In this document: positions 12,240 to 27,264 of the stretch, one piece after another | Layout of the letters: each line of letters begins with the position of its first letter | Numbering within the stretch: the first letter of the stretch is position 1 | Source of the DNA: Costus lasius | Lineage: Eukaryota; Streptophyta; Magnoliopsida; Zingiberales; Costaceae | Direction of reading: 5' to 3' | Length of the DNA stretch: 64,000 bases | NCBI GenBank assembly: GCA_027563935.2 | Contig: CM050448.1 | Coordinates: 68,271,843-68,335,842, forward strand | Notes under the pieces: model-generated | What the model saw: only the letters and a program-made list of their open reading frames with translations | Told to the model about the DNA's origin: nothing | Database searches by the model: none | Made by a program: the position numbers and the translations under genes

Positions 12240-15200
12240 TGATTTTAATCATGATTTCAAACTTCATCTTATGATATTCATCTTTATCTTCTTTTTAATC
12301 TTAATCTTAAACACGATTTTTATCTTATTTTTAATCTTGGTCTTCAATCTTGATATTGTTATTAATATTGATATTGATCTAATCATGATGAAAATTTTGA
12401 ACTCGATTATGAGCTTTAATTGTTATTAATCTTATTCTCATTCTTAATTATAACATTGATCTTATTCTTGATAACTATCTTCTTCTTCATTTTGATCTCA
12501 GTTTTGATCTCAGATTTCAGTTTTAATCTTATAATTTTCATCTTTATCTTGCTCCTAATATTCATCTTAAACTCGATTTTGATCTCTGTGGAAATATTGA
12601 TTTTTAATCTTAATATTTATATTTATATTTATCTTGGTCTTCTAATGATGAGGATATTGAACGTGATTATGAACCATATTTGATGTTTATCTTTTTGAAA
12701 TCTTAATTTAATATTGATTTTGTTCATGATCATGATGTTGATCTTGATTTTAATCATGATTTCAAACTTCATCTTATGATATTCATCATTATTTTCTTTT
12801 TAATCTTAATCTTAAACTCGATTTTGAACTTGTTTGTAATCTTGGTCTTCAATCTTGATATTGTTATTGATATTGATATTGATTTAATCATGATGAAAAT
12901 TTTGAACTCGATTATGAGCTTTAATTGTTATTAATCTTATTCTCATTCTTATTTATAACATTGATTTTATTCTTGATAATTATTTTCATCTTCATTTTGA
13001 TCTCAGTTTTGGTCTCAGATTTCAGTTTTAATCTTATAATTTTCAACTTTATCTTGCTCCTAATATTCAACTTAAACTCGATTTTGATCTCTGTTGATAT
13101 ATTAATTTTTAATCGTGATATTAATATTTATATTTTTCTTGGTCTTTTAATAATAAGGATGTTGATCTTGATTATGATCCACATTTGATGTTTATCATTT
13201 TAAAATCTTAATTTAATATTGATTTTGTTCATGATCATGATGTTGATCTTGATTTTAAACATGATTTCAAACTTTATCTTTTGATATTCATCTTTATCTT
13301 CTCTTTATTCTTAATTTTAAACTCGATTTTGATCTTGTTTGTAATCTTGGTCTTAAATCTTGATATTGTTATTAATATTGATATTGATATAATCATGATG
13401 AAAATTTTGAACTCGATTATGAACTTTAATCGTTATTAATCTTATTTTCATTCTTAATTATAACATTGATTTTATTCTTGATGATTATCTTCTTCTTCAT
13501 TTTGATCTCAGATTTTAGTTTTAATCTTATAATCTTCATCTTTATCATGCACCTAATATTCATCTTAAACTCGATTTTGAACTCTGTGGAGATATTTAGT
13601 TTTAATCTTGATATTAATATTTAAATTTATCTTGGTCTTCTAATGATGAGGACGTTGATCTTGATTGTGATCCATATTTGATGTTTATCATTTTAAAATC
13701 TTAATTTAATATTGATTTTGTTCATGATCATGATGTTAATCTAGATTTTAATCATGATTTCAAACTTCATCTTATGATATTCATCTTTATCTTCTTTTTA
13801 ATCTTAATCTTAAACTCGATTTTGATCTTGTTTGTAATCTTGGTCTTCAATCTTGATATATATATTAATTTAATTATGATGAAAATTTTGAACTCGATTA
13901 TGAGCTTTAATTGTTATTATTCATCTTAAACTCGATTTTGATCTCTGCGGATATATTGATTTTTAATCTTGATATTAATATTTATATTTATCATGGTCTT
14001 TTAATGATAATGATGTTGATCTTGATTATGATCCATATTTGATGTTTATCATTTTGAAATCTTAATTTAATATTGATTTTGTTCATGATCACGATGTTAA
14101 TCTTGATTTTAAACATTATTTCATACTTCATCTTATGATATTCATCTTTATCTTCTTTTTAATCTTAATCTTAAAATCGATTTTGATCTTGTATCTTGGC
14201 CTCAAATCTTGATATTGTTATTAATATTGATATTCATCAATTCACGATGAAAATTTTGAACTCGATTATGAACTTTAATTGTTATTAATCTTATTCTCAT
14301 TCTTAATTATAACATTGATTTTATTCTTGATAATTATCTTATCTTCATTTTAATCTCAGTTTTGATCTCAGATTTTAGGTTTAATCTTATAATCTTCATC
14401 TTTATCTTGCTCCTAATATTCATCTTAAACTCGATTTTGATCTTTGTGGAAATGTTGATTTTTAATCTTGATATTAATATTTATATTTATCTAGTTCTTC
14501 TAATGATGAGAATGTTGACCTTGATTATGATCCATATTTGATGTTTATTATTTTGGAATCTTAATTTAAAATTGATTTTGTTCATGATCAAGATGTTGAT
14601 CTTGATTTTAATCATGATTTCAAACTTCATCTTATGATGTTCATCTTTATCTTCTTTTTAATCTTAATCTTAAACACGATTTTGATCTTGTTTTTAATCT
14701 TGGACTTCAATCTTGATATTGTTATTCATATTGATATTGATCTAATCATGATGGAAATTTTTAACTCGATAATGAGCTTTAATTGTTATTAATCTTATTC
14801 TCATTCTTAATTATAACATTGATCTTATTCTTGATAATTATCTTCATCTTCATTTTGATCTCAGTTTTGATTTTAGATTTCAGTTTTAATCTTATAATTT
14901 TCATCATTAATCTTATTAATATTTATATTTATCTTGGTCTTCTAATGATGAGGATATTGTTCGTGATTATGATCCATATTTGATGTTTATCTTTTTGAAA
15001 TCTTAATTTAATATTGATTTTGTTCATGATCATGATGTTGATCTTGATTTTAATCATGATTTCAAACTTCATCTTATGATATTTATCTTTATCTTCTTTT
15101 TAACCTTAATCTTAAACTCGATTTTGATCTTGTTGGTAATCTTGGTCTTCAATCTTGTTATTGTTATTAATATTGATATTGATCAAATCATGATGAAAAT

Positions 15201-16875
15201 TTTGATCTCGATTATGAACTTTAATTGTTAATAATCTTATTCTTATTCTTAATTATAATATTGATTTTATTCTTGATAATTATCTTCATCTTCATTTTGA
15301 TCTCAGTTTTGATCTCAGATTTTAGTTTGAATGTTATAATCTTCATCTTTATCTTGCTCCTAATATACATATTAAACTCAATTTTGATCTCTGTGGAAAT
15401 ATTGATTTTTAATCTTGATATTAATATTTATATTTATCTTGGTCTTTTAATGATGAGGATGTTGATCTTGATTATGATCCATATTTGATGTTTATCATTT
15501 TGGAATCTTAATTTAAAATTGATTTTGTTCATGATCATGATGTTGATCTTGATTCTAATCTTGATTTCAAACTTCATCTTATGATATTCATGTTTATCTT
15601 CTTTTTAATCTTAATCTTAATCTCGATCTTGATCTTGTTTGTAATCTTGGTCTCAAATCTTGATATTGTTATTAATATTGATATTGATCAAATCATGATG
15701 AAAATTGTGAACTCGATTATGAACTTTAATTGTTAATAATCTTATTCTTATTCTTAATTATAATATTGATTTTATTCTTGATAATTATCTTCATCTTCAT
15801 TTTGATCTCAGTTTTGATCTCAGATTTTAGTTTGAATGTTATAATCTTCATCTTTATCTTGCTCCTAATATACATATTAAACTCAATTTTGATCTCTGTG
15901 GAAATATTGATTTTTAATCTTGATATTAATATTTATATTTATCTTGGTCTTTTAATGATGAGGATGTTGATCTTGATTATGATCCATATTTGATGTTTAT
16001 CATTTTGGAATCTTAATTTAAAATTGATTTTGTTCATGATCATGATGTTGATCTTGATTTTAATCATGATTTCAAACTTCATCTTATGATATTCATCTTT
16101 ATCTTCTTTTTAATCTTAATCTTAAACACGATTTTGATCTTGTTTTTAATCTTGGTCTTCAATCTTGATATTGTTATTAATATTGATATTGATCTAATCA
16201 TGATGAAAATTTTGAACTCGATTATGAGCTTTAATTGTTATTAATCTTATTCTCATTCTTAATTATAACATTGATCTTATTCTTGATAATTATCTTTATC
16301 TTCATTTTGATCTCAGTTTTGATTTTCGATTTCAGTTTTAATCCTATAATTTTCATCTTTATCTTGCTCCTAATATTCATCTTAAACTCGATTTTGATCT
16401 ATGTGAAAACATTGAGTTTTAATCTTGATATTAATATTTATATTTATCTTGGTCTTCTAATGATGAGGATGTTGATCTTGATTATGATCCATATTTGATG
16501 TTTATCATTTTGTAATCTTAATTTAAAATTGATTTTGTTCATGATCATGACGTTGATCTTGATTTTAATCATGATTTCAAACTTCATCTTATCATATTTA
16601 TCTTTATCTTCTTTTTAATTTTAATCTAAAACTCGATTTTGATCTTGTTTGTAATCTTGGTCTCAAATCTTGATATTGTTATTAATATTGATATTGATCT
16701 AATCATGATAATAATTTTGAACTCGATTATGAATTTTAATTGTTATTAATCTTATTCTTATTCTTAATTATAACATTGATTTTATTCATATAAGAATTAT
16801 CTTCATCTTCATTTTGATCTCAGTTTTGATCTCAGATTTCAGTTTTAATCTAATAATCTTCATCTTTATCTTGCT
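12240..16875 (+). repeat. Satellite block duplicated at 50939-56079 (left copy)
   Basis: Monomer landmarks at 12420, 12925, 14783, 15225 and 15730 reappear at 51119, 51624, 53482, 53924 and 54429, all at offset 38699. Later landmarks (16235, 16814) reappear at offset 39204, because the right copy has one extra 505-bp monomer. Shared oddities include the 442-bp monomer starting at 14783 (a 63-bp internal deletion) and a shortened monomer near 13860-13925. No gene is seen. Confidence 0.9.
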
Positions 16876-19557
16876 CCTACTATTCATCTTAAACTCAATT
16901 TTGATCTCTGTGGAAATATTAATTTTTAATTTTAATATTAATATTAATATTTATCGTGGTCTTCTAATGATGAAGATATTGATCTTGATTATGATCTATA
17001 TTTGATGTTTATCATTTTCGAATCTTAATTTAAAATTGATTTTGTTCATGATCATGATGTTGAAATTGATTTTAATCATGATTTCAAGCTTCTTCTTATG
17101 ATATTCATCTTTATCTTATTTTTAATCTTAATCTTAAACTCGATTTTGATCTTGTTTGTAATCTTGGTCTTCAATCTTGATATTGTTATTGATATTGATA
17201 TTGATCTAATCATCATGAAAATTTTGAACTCGATTATGAGCTTTAATTGTTATTAATCTTATTCTCATTCTTATTTATAACATTGATTTTATTCTTAATA
17301 ATTATCTTTATCTTCATTTTGATCTCAGTTTTGATCTCAGATTTAAGTTTTAATCTTATAATCTTCATCTTTATCTTGCTCCTAATATTCATCTTAAACT
17401 CGATTTTGATCTCTATTGAGATATTGAGTTTTAATCTTGATATTAATATTTATCTTCGTCTTTTAATAATGAGGATGTTGATCTTGATTATTATCCATAT
17501 TTGATGTTTATCATTTTTAAATCTTAATTTAATATTAATTTTGTTTATGATCATGATGTTGATCTTGATTTCAAACATGATTTCAAACTTCATCTTATGA
17601 TATTCATCTTTATCTTCTTTTTAATCTTATTATTAAACTCAATTTTGATCTTGTTTGTAATTTGGCCTTCAATCTTGATATTGTCATTGATATTGATATT
17701 GATCTAATCATGATGAAAATTTTGATCTCAGATTATGAACTTTAATTGTTATTAATCTTATTCTCATTCTTTATTATAACATTGATTTTATTCTTGATAA
17801 TTATCTTCATCTTCATTTTGATCTTAGTTTTGTTCTCAGATTTCAGTTTTAATCTTATAATCTTCATCTTTATCTTGCTCATAATATTAATCTTAAACTC
17901 GATTTTGATTTCTGTGGAGATATTGATTTTCAATCTTGATATTATTATTTATATTTATCTTGATATTTTAATAATGAGGATATTGATCGTGATTATGATC
18001 CATATTTGATGTTTATCTTTTTGAAATCTTAATTTAATATTGATTTTGTTTATGATCATGATGTTGATCTTGATTTTAATCATGATTTCAAACTTCTTCT
18101 TATGATATTCATCTTTATCTTCTTTTTAATCTTAATCTTAAACACGATTTTGATCTTGTTTGTAATCTTGGTCTTAAATCTTAATATTGTTATTAATATT
18201 GATATTTCTCATGATGTTGATCTTGATTTTAATCATGATTTCAAACTTCCTCTTATGATATTCATCTTTATCTTCTTTTTAATCTTAATCTTAAACTCGA
18301 TTTTGATCTTGTTTGTAATCTTGGTCTTCAATCTTGATATTGTTATTGATATTGATATTGATCTAATCATGATGAAAATTTTGAACTCGATTATGAGCTT
18401 TAATTGTTATTAATCTTATACTCATTGTTAATTATAAATTGAACTTATTCTTGATAATTATCTTTATCTTTATTTTCATCTCAGTTTTGATCTCAGATTT
18501 CAGTTTTAATCTTATAATTTTCATCTTTATCTTGCTCCTACTATTCATCTTAAACTCAATTTTGATCTCGGTGGAAATATTAATTTTTAATTTTAATATT
18601 AATATTAATATTTATCTTGGTCTTCTAATGATGAAGATATTGATCTTGATTATGATCTATATTTGATGTTTATCATTTTCGAATCTTAATTTAAAATTGA
18701 TTTTGTTCATGATCATGATGTTGATGTTGATTTTAATCATGATTTCAAACTTCATCTTATGATATTCATCTTTATCTTATTTTTAATCTTAATCTTAAAC
18801 TCGATTTTGATCTTGTTTGTAATCTTGGTCTTCAATCTTGATATTGTTATTGATATTGATATTGATCTAATCATCATGAAAATTTAGAACTCGATTATGA
18901 GCTTTAATTGTTATTAATCTTATTCTCATTCTTATTTATAACATTGATTTTATTCTTAATAATTATCTTTTTCTTCATTTTGATCTCCGTTTTGATCTCA
19001 GATTTGAGTTTTAATCTTATAATCTTCATCTTTATCTTGCTCCTAATATTCATCTTAAACTCTATTTCGATCTCTATGGCGATATTGAGTTTTAATCTTG
19101 ATATTAATATTTATATTTATCTTCGTCTTTTAATAATGAGGATGTTGATCTTGATTATTATCCATATTTGATGTTTATCATTTTTAAGTCTTAATTTAAT
19201 ATTAATTTTGTTTATGATCATGATGTTGATCTTGATTTCAAACATGATTTCAAACTTCATCTTATGATATTCATCTTTATCTTCTTTTTAATCTTATTAT
19301 TAAACTCAATTTTGATCTTGTTTGTAATTTGGCCTTCAATCTTGATGTTGTCATTGATATTGATATTGTTCTAATCATGATGAAAATTTTGATCTCAGAT
19401 TATGAACTTTAATTGTTATTAATCTTATTCTCATTCTTTATTATAACATTTATTTTATTCTTGATAATTATCTTCATCTTCATTTTGATCTCAGTTTTGT
19501 TCTCAGATTTCAGTTTTAATCTTATAATCTTCATCTTTATCTTGCTCATAATATTAA
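16876..19557 (+). repeat. Satellite with a local 1661/1667-bp duplication
   Basis: About 16820-17890 is repeated at about 18480-19557. The offset is 1661, changing to 1667 after a 6-bp loss near 17448. Both copies share unusual changes such as a TTTTTAATTTTAATATT segment (16921 and 18582) and CTTCGTCTTTTAATAATG. Between them, near 18200-18215, a partial monomer jumps from TATTGATATT straight to TCTCATGATG. One frame in this stretch (18102-18413) does start with ATG, but its product is the same low-complexity I/L/F/N peptide and is not considered a gene. Confidence 0.85.
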
Positions 19558-22500
19558 TCTTAAACTCGATTTTGATCTCTGTGGATATATTAATTTTTCA
19601 TCGTGATATTAATATTTATATTTATCTTGGTCTTTTAATGATAAGGATGTTGATCTTGATTATGATCCATATTTGATGTTTATCATTTTAAAATATTAAT
19701 TTAATATTGATTTTGTTCATGATCATGATGTTGATCTTGATTTTAAATATGATTTCAAACTTTATCTTATGATATTCATCTTTATCTTCTCTTTAATATT
19801 AATTTTAAAATCGATTTTGATCTTGTTTGTAATCTTGGTCTTAAATCTTGATATTGTTATTAATATTGATATTGATCTAATCATGATGAAAATTTTGAAC
19901 TCGATTATGAACTTTAATAGTTATTAATCTTATTTTCATTCTTAATTATAACATTAATTTTATTCTTGATGATTATCTTCATCTTCATTTTGATCTCAGA
20001 TTTTAGTTTTAATCTTATAATCTTCATCTTTATCTAGCTCCTAATATTCATCTTAAACTCGATTTTGAACTATGTGGAGATATTTAGTTTTAATCTTGAT
20101 ATTAATATTTATATTTATCTTGGTCTTCTAATGATGAGGATGTTGATCTTGATTATGATCCATATTTGATGTTTATTATTATAAAATCTTAATTTAATAT
20201 TGATTTTGTTCATGATCATGATGTTAATCTAGATTTTAATCATGATTTCAAACTTCATCTTATGATATTCATCTTTATCTTCTTTTTAATCTTAATCTTA
20301 AACTCGATTTTGATCTTGTTTGTAATCTTGGTCTTCAATCTTGATATTGATATTGATATTGATATTGATCTAATCATGATGAAAATTTTGAACTCGATGA
20401 TGAGCTTTAATTGTTATTAATCTTATTCTCACACTTAATTATAATATTGATTTTATTCTTGATAATTATCTTCATCTTCATTTTGATCTCAGTTTTGATC
20501 TCAGATTTAAGTTTTAATCTTATAATCTTGATCTTTATCTTGCTCCTAATATTCATCTTAAACTCGATTTTGATCTCTGTGGATATATTAATTTTTAATC
20601 TTGATATTAATATTTATATTTATCTTGGTCTTTTAATGATAAGGATGTTGATCTTGATTATGATCCATATTTGATGTTTATCACTTTGAAATTTTAATTT
20701 AATATTGATTTTATTCATGATCATGATGTTGATCTTGATTTTAAACATAATTTCAACCTTCATCTTATGATATCCATCTTTATCTTTTTTTTAATCTTAA
20801 TCTTAAACTCGATTTTGATCTTGTTTGTAATCTTGGTCTTCAATCTTGTTATTGTTATTAATATTGATATTGATCAAATCATGATGAAAATTTTGATCTC
20901 GATTATGAACTTTAATTGTTAATAATCTTATTCTTATTCTTAATTATAATATTGATTTTATTCTTGATAATTATCTTCATCTTCATTTTGATCTCAGTTT
21001 TGATCTCAGATTTTAGTTTGAATGTTATAATCTTCATCTTTATCTTGCTCCTAATATACATATTAAACTCAATTTTGATCTCTGTGGAAATATTGATTTT
21101 TAATCTTGATATTAATATTTATATTTATCTTGGTCTTTTAATGATGAGGATGTTGATCTTGATTATGATCCATATTTGATGTTTATCATTTTGGAATCTT
21201 AATTTAAAATTGATTCTGTTCATGATCATGATGTTGATCTTGATTCTAATCTTGATTTCAAACTTCATCTTATGATATTCATGTTTATCTTCTTTTTAAT
21301 CTTAATCTTAATCTCGATCTTGATCTTGTTTGTAATCTTGGTCTCAAATCTTGATATTGTTATTAATATTGATATTGATCAAATCATGATGAAAATTGTG
21401 AACTCGATTATGAACTTTAATTGTTAATAATCTTATTCTTATTCTTAATTATAATATTGATTTTATTCTTGATAATTATCTTCATCTTCATTTTGATCTC
21501 AGTTTTGATCTCAGATTTTAGTTTGAATGTTATAATCTTCATCTTTATCTTGCTCCTAATATACATATTAAACTCAATTTTGATCTCTGTGGAAATATTG
21601 ATTTTTAATCTTGATATTAATATTTATATTTATCTTGGTCTTTTAATGATGAGGATGTTGATCTTGATTATGATCCATATTTGATGTTTATCATTTTGGA
21701 ATCTTAATTTAATATTGATTTTATTCATGATCATGATGTTGATCTTAATTTTAAACATGATTTCAAACTTCATCTTATGATATTCATCTTTATGTTCTTT
21801 TTAATTTTAATCTTAAACACGATTTTGATCTTGTTTGTAATCTTGGTCTTCAATCTTGATATTGTTATTAATATTAATATTGATCTAATCATGATGAAAA
21901 ATTTGAATTGGATTTTGAGCTTTAATTGTTATTAATCTTATTCTCATTCTTAATTATAACATTGATCTTATTCTTGATAATTATCTTTATCTTTATTTTG
22001 ATCTCAGATTTCAATTTTAATCTTATAATTTTCATCTTTATATTGCTCCTAATATTTATCTTAAACTCAATTTTGATCTCTGTGGAAATATTGATTTTCA
22101 ACCATAATATTAATATTTATATTTATCTTAGTCTTCTAATGATGAGGATATTGATCTTGATTATGATCCATATTTGATGTTTATCATTATGAAATCTTAA
22201 TTTAATATTGATTTTGTCTTGATTTCAAACTTCATCTTATGATATTCTTATTTATCTTCTTTTTAATCTTAATCTTAAACTCGATTTTGATCTTGTTTGT
22301 AATCTTGGTCTTCAATCATAATCTTATTCTCACACTTAATTATAACATTGATTTTATTCTTGATAATTATCTTCATCTTCATTTTGATCTCAGTTTTGAT
22401 CTTAGATTTAAGTTTTAATCTTATAATCTTGATCTTTATCTTACTCCTAATATTCATCTTAAACTCGATTTTGATCTCTGTGGATATATTAATTTTTAAT

Positions 22501-25070
22501 CTTGATATTAATATTTATATTTATCTCGGTCTTTTAATGATAAGGATGTTGATCTTGATTATGATCCATAGTTGATGTTTATCGTTTTGGAATCTTAATT
22601 TAAAAATGATTTTGTTCATGATCATGATGTTGATCTTGATTTTAAACATGATTTCAAACTTCATCTTATGATATTCATCTTTATCTTCTTTTTAATCTTA
22701 ATCTTAAACTCGATTTTGATCTTGTTTATAATCTTGGTCTTCAATCTTGATATTGTTATTGATATTGATATTGATCTAATCATGATGAAAATTTTGAACT
22801 CGATTATGAGCTTTAATTGTTATTAATCTTACTATCATTCTTAATTATAAGATTGATTTTATTCTTGATGATTATCTTTATCTTCATTTTGATTTCAGTT
22901 TTGATCTCAGATTTCAGTTTTAATCTTATAATCTTTATCTTTATCTTGCTCCTAATATTCATCTTAAACTCGATTTTGATCTCTATGGATATATTGATTT
23001 TTAATCTTGATATTAATATTTATATTTATCTTGGTCTTTTAATGATAATGAGGTTGATCTTCATTATGATCCATATTTGATGTTTATCATTTTGAAATCT
23101 TAATTTAATGTTGATTTTGTTCATGATCATGATGTTGATCTTGATTTTAAACATGATTTCAAACTTCATCTTATGATATTCATCTTTATCTTCTTTTTAA
23201 TCTTAATCTTAAAATCGATTTTGATCTTGTTTGTAATCTTGGCCTCAAATCTTGATATTGTTATTAATATTGATATTGATCAAATCATGATGAAAATTTT
23301 GAACTCGATTTTGAAATTTAATAGTTATTAATCTTATTTTCATTCTTAATTATAACATTGATTTTATTCTTGATGATTATCTTTATCTTCATTTTGATTT
23401 CAGATTTTAGTTTTAATCTAATAATCTTCATCTTTATCTTGCTTCTAATATTCATCTTAAACTCGATTTTAAACTCTGTGGAGATATTTAGTTTTAATCT
23501 TGATATTAATATTTATATTTATCTTGGTCTTCTAATGATGAGGATGTTGATCTTGATTATGATCCATATTTGATGTTTATCATTTTAAAATCTTAAGTTA
23601 AAATTGATTTTGTTCATGATCATGATGTTAATCTAGATTTTAAACACGATTTCAAACTTCATCTAATCATGATGAAAATTTTGAACTCGATTATGAGCTT
23701 TAATTGTTATTAATCTTACTCTCATTCTTAAATATAACATTGATTTTATTCTTGATGATTATCTTCATCTTCATTTTGATCTCAGTTTTAATCTTATAAT
23801 CTTCATCTTTATCTTGCTCCTAATATTCATCTTAAACTCGATTTTGATCTCTGTGGAAATATTGATTTTTAATCTTGATATTAATATTTATATTTATCTT
23901 GGTCTTTTAATGATGAGGATGTTGATCTTGATTATTATCCATATTTGATGTTTATCATTTTGAAATCTTAATTTACTATTAATTTTGTTCATGATCCTGA
24001 TGTTAATCTTGATTTAAATCATGATTTCAAACTTCATCTTATGATATTCTTCTTTATCTTCTTTTTAATGTTAATCTTAAACTCGATTTTGATCTTGTTT
24101 GTAATCTTGGTCTCAAATCTTGATATTGTTATTAATATTGATATTGATCTAATCATGATGAAAATTTTGAACTCAATTATGAACTTTAATTGTTAATAAT
24201 CTTATTCTTATTCTTAATTATAACATTGATTTTATTCTTGATAATTATCTTTATCTTCATTTTGATCTCAGATTTTAGTTTTAATCTTATAATTTTCATC
24301 TTTATCTTGCTCCTAATATTCATCTTAAACTCGATTTTGATCTCCGTGAAAATATTGAATTTTAATCTTGATATTAATATTTATATTTATCTAGGTCTTC
24401 TAATGATGAGGATCTTGATCTTGATTATGATCCATATTTGATGTTTATCATTTTGGAATCTTAATTTAAAATTGATTTTGTTCATGATCATGATGTTGAT
24501 CTTGATTTTAATCATGATTTCAAACTTCATCTAATGATATTCATCTTTATCTTCTTTTTAATCTTAATCTTAATCTCGATTTTGATCTTGTTTGTAATCT
24601 TGGTCTCAAATCTTGATATTGTTATTAATATTGATATTGATATAATCATGATGAAAATTTTGAACTCAATTATGAACTTTAATTGTTAATAATCTTATTC
24701 TTATTCTTAATTATAACATTGATTTTATTCTTGATAATTATCTTTATCTTCATTTTGATCTCAGTTTTGATCTCAGATTTTAGTTTTAATCTTATAATCT
24801 TCATCTTTATCTTGCTCTATTAATATTAAACTCGATTTTGATCTCTGTGGAAATATTGATTTTTAATCTTGATATTAATCTTTATATTTATCTTGGTCTT
24901 TTAATGATGAGGATGTTGATCTTGATTATGATCCATATTTGATGTTTATCATTTTAAAAACTTAAGTTAATATTGATTTTGTTCATGATCATGATGTTAA
25001 TCTAGATTTTAATCATGATTTCAAACTTCATCTAATCATGATGAAAATTTTGAACTCGATTATGAGCTTT
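19558..25070 (+). repeat. Satellite array, mixed monomer types
   Basis: About ten monomers. Two (20916 and 21421) belong to the type with TTTGAATGTTATAATC and a TACATATTAAACTCAA segment, also found at 15225, 15730, 53924, 54429 and 54934. Deleted monomers occur near 22217-22320 and 23640-23790. No gene is seen. Confidence 0.9.
20827..21711 (+). repeat. Two-monomer block copied from or to 15136-16020
   Basis: The landmarks at 15225 and 15730 recur at 20916 and 21421 (offset 5691) with very few differences. The blocks diverge at the right end, where AATTTAAAATTG becomes AATTTAATATTG. It is an insular match inside otherwise different neighbours, which suggests transfer by gene conversion or replication slippage. 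Confidence 0.8.
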
Positions 25071-27264
25071 AATTGTTATTAATCTTACTCTCATTCTTAA
25101 TTATAACATTGATTTTATTCTTGATGATTATCTTCATCTTCATTTTGATCTCAGATTTTAGTTTTAATCTTATAATCTTTATCTTTATCTTGCTCCTAAT
25201 ATTCATCTTAAACTCGATTTTGATCTCTGTGGAAATATTGATTTTTAATGATGAGGATGTTGATCTTGATATTAATATTTATATTTATCTTGGTCTTTTA
25301 ATGATGAGGATGTTGATCTTGATTATTGTCCATATTTGATGTTTATCATTTTGAAATCTTAATTTAGTATTAATTTTGTTCATGATCCTGTTGTTAATCT
25401 TGATTTAAATCATGATTTCAAACTTCATCGTATGATATTCTTCTTTATCTTCTTTTTAATCTTAATCTTAAACTCGATTTTGATCTTGTTTGTAATCTTG
25501 GTCTTCAATCTTGATATTGTTATTGATATTGATATTCATTTAATCATGATAAAAATTTTGAACTCGATTATGAGCTTTAATTGTTATTAATCTTATTCTC
25601 ATTCTTATTTATAACATTGATTTTATTCTTGATAATTATCTTTATCATCATTTTGATCTCAGTTTTGATCTCAGATTTCAGTTTTAATCTTATAATTTTC
25701 ATCTTTATCTTGCTCCTAATATTCAACTTAAACTCGATTTTGATCTCTGTGGATATATTAATTCTTAATCGTGATATTAATATTTATATTTATCTTGGTC
25801 TTTTAATGATAAGGATGTTGATCTTGATTATGATCCACATTTGATGTTTATCATTTTAAAATCTTAATTTAATATTGATTTTGTTCATGATCATGATGTT
25901 GATCTTGATTTTAAACATGATTTCAAACTTTATCTTATGATATTCATCTTTATCTTCTCTTTATTCTTAATTTTAAATTCGATTTTGATCTTGTTTGTAA
26001 TCTTGGTCTTAAATCTTGATATTGTTATTAATATTGATATTGATCTAATCATGATGAAAATTTTGAACTCGATTATGAACTTTAATTTTTATTAATCTTA
26101 TTTTCATTCTTAATTATAACATTGATTTTATTCTTGATGATTATCTTCTTCTTCATTTTGATCTCAGATTTTAGTTTTAATATTAATATTTATATTTATC
26201 TTGGTCTTCTAATGATGAGGATGTTGATCTTGATTATGATCCATATTTGATGTTTATCATTTTGGAATCTTAATTTAAAATTGATTTTGTTCATGATCAT
26301 GATGTTGATCTTGATTTTAATCTTGATTTCAAACTTCATCTTATGATATGTATCTTTATCTTCTTTTTAATCTTAATCTTAATCTTAATCTCGATTTTGA
26401 TCTTGTTTGTAATCTTGGTCTTCAATCTTGATATTGTTATTAATATTGATATTGATCTAATCATGATGAAAATTTTGAACTCGATTATGAGCTTTAATTG
26501 TTATTAATCTTATTCTCATTCTTAATTATAACATTGATCTTATTCTTGATAATTATCTTCATCTTCATTTTGATCTCAGTTTTGATTTTAGATTTCAGTT
26601 TTAATCTTATAATTTTCATCTTTATCTTGCTCCTAATATTCATCTTAAACTCGATTTTGATCTCTGTGAAAATATTGATTTTTAATCTTGATATTAATAT
26701 TTATATTTATCAAGGTCTTCTAATGATGAGGATCTTGATCCTGATTATGATCCATATTTGATGTTTATCATTTTGGAATCTTAATTTAAAATTGATTTTG
26801 TTCATGATCATGATGTTGATCTTGATTTTAATCATGATTTCAAACTTCAACTTATGATATTCATCTTTATCTTCTTTTTAATCTTAATCTTAATCTCGAT
26901 TTTGATCTTGTTTGTAATCTTGGTCTCAAATCTTGACATTGTTATTAATATTGATATTGATCTAATCATGATGAAAATTTTGAACTCAATTATGAACTTT
27001 AATTGTTAATAATCTTATTCTTATTCTTAATTATAACATTGATTTTATTCTTGATAATTATCTTTATCTTCATTTTGATCTCAGATTTTAGTTTTAATCT
27101 TATAATCTTCATCTTTATCTTGCTCCTAATATTCATATTAAACTCGATTTTGATCTCTGTTGAAATATTGATTTTTAATCTTGATATTAATATTTATATT
27201 TATCTTGGTTTTTTAATGATGAGGATGTTGATCTTGATTATGATCCATATTTGATTTTATCATT
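25071..27264 (+). repeat. Satellite block paralogous to 4871-5640 plus 9273-10730, with empty insertion site
   Basis: The monomers here match those around 4873 and 5393, then continue straight into the order seen after the LTR (26498 matches 9961; 27003 matches 10465, offset 16537-16538). The segment AATGATAAGGATGTTG at about 25805-25820 is uninterrupted. It preserves the arrangement that existed before the LTR inserted at 603. Confidence 0.85.

Noticed and set aside
17742..17933. Lysine/isoleucine-rich open frames on the - strand of the satellite (also 22275-22457, 57091-57345, 60538-60759, 62065-62274, 62559-62816)
   Set aside because: Complement of the same low-complexity repeat; no domain and not kept in most monomers.
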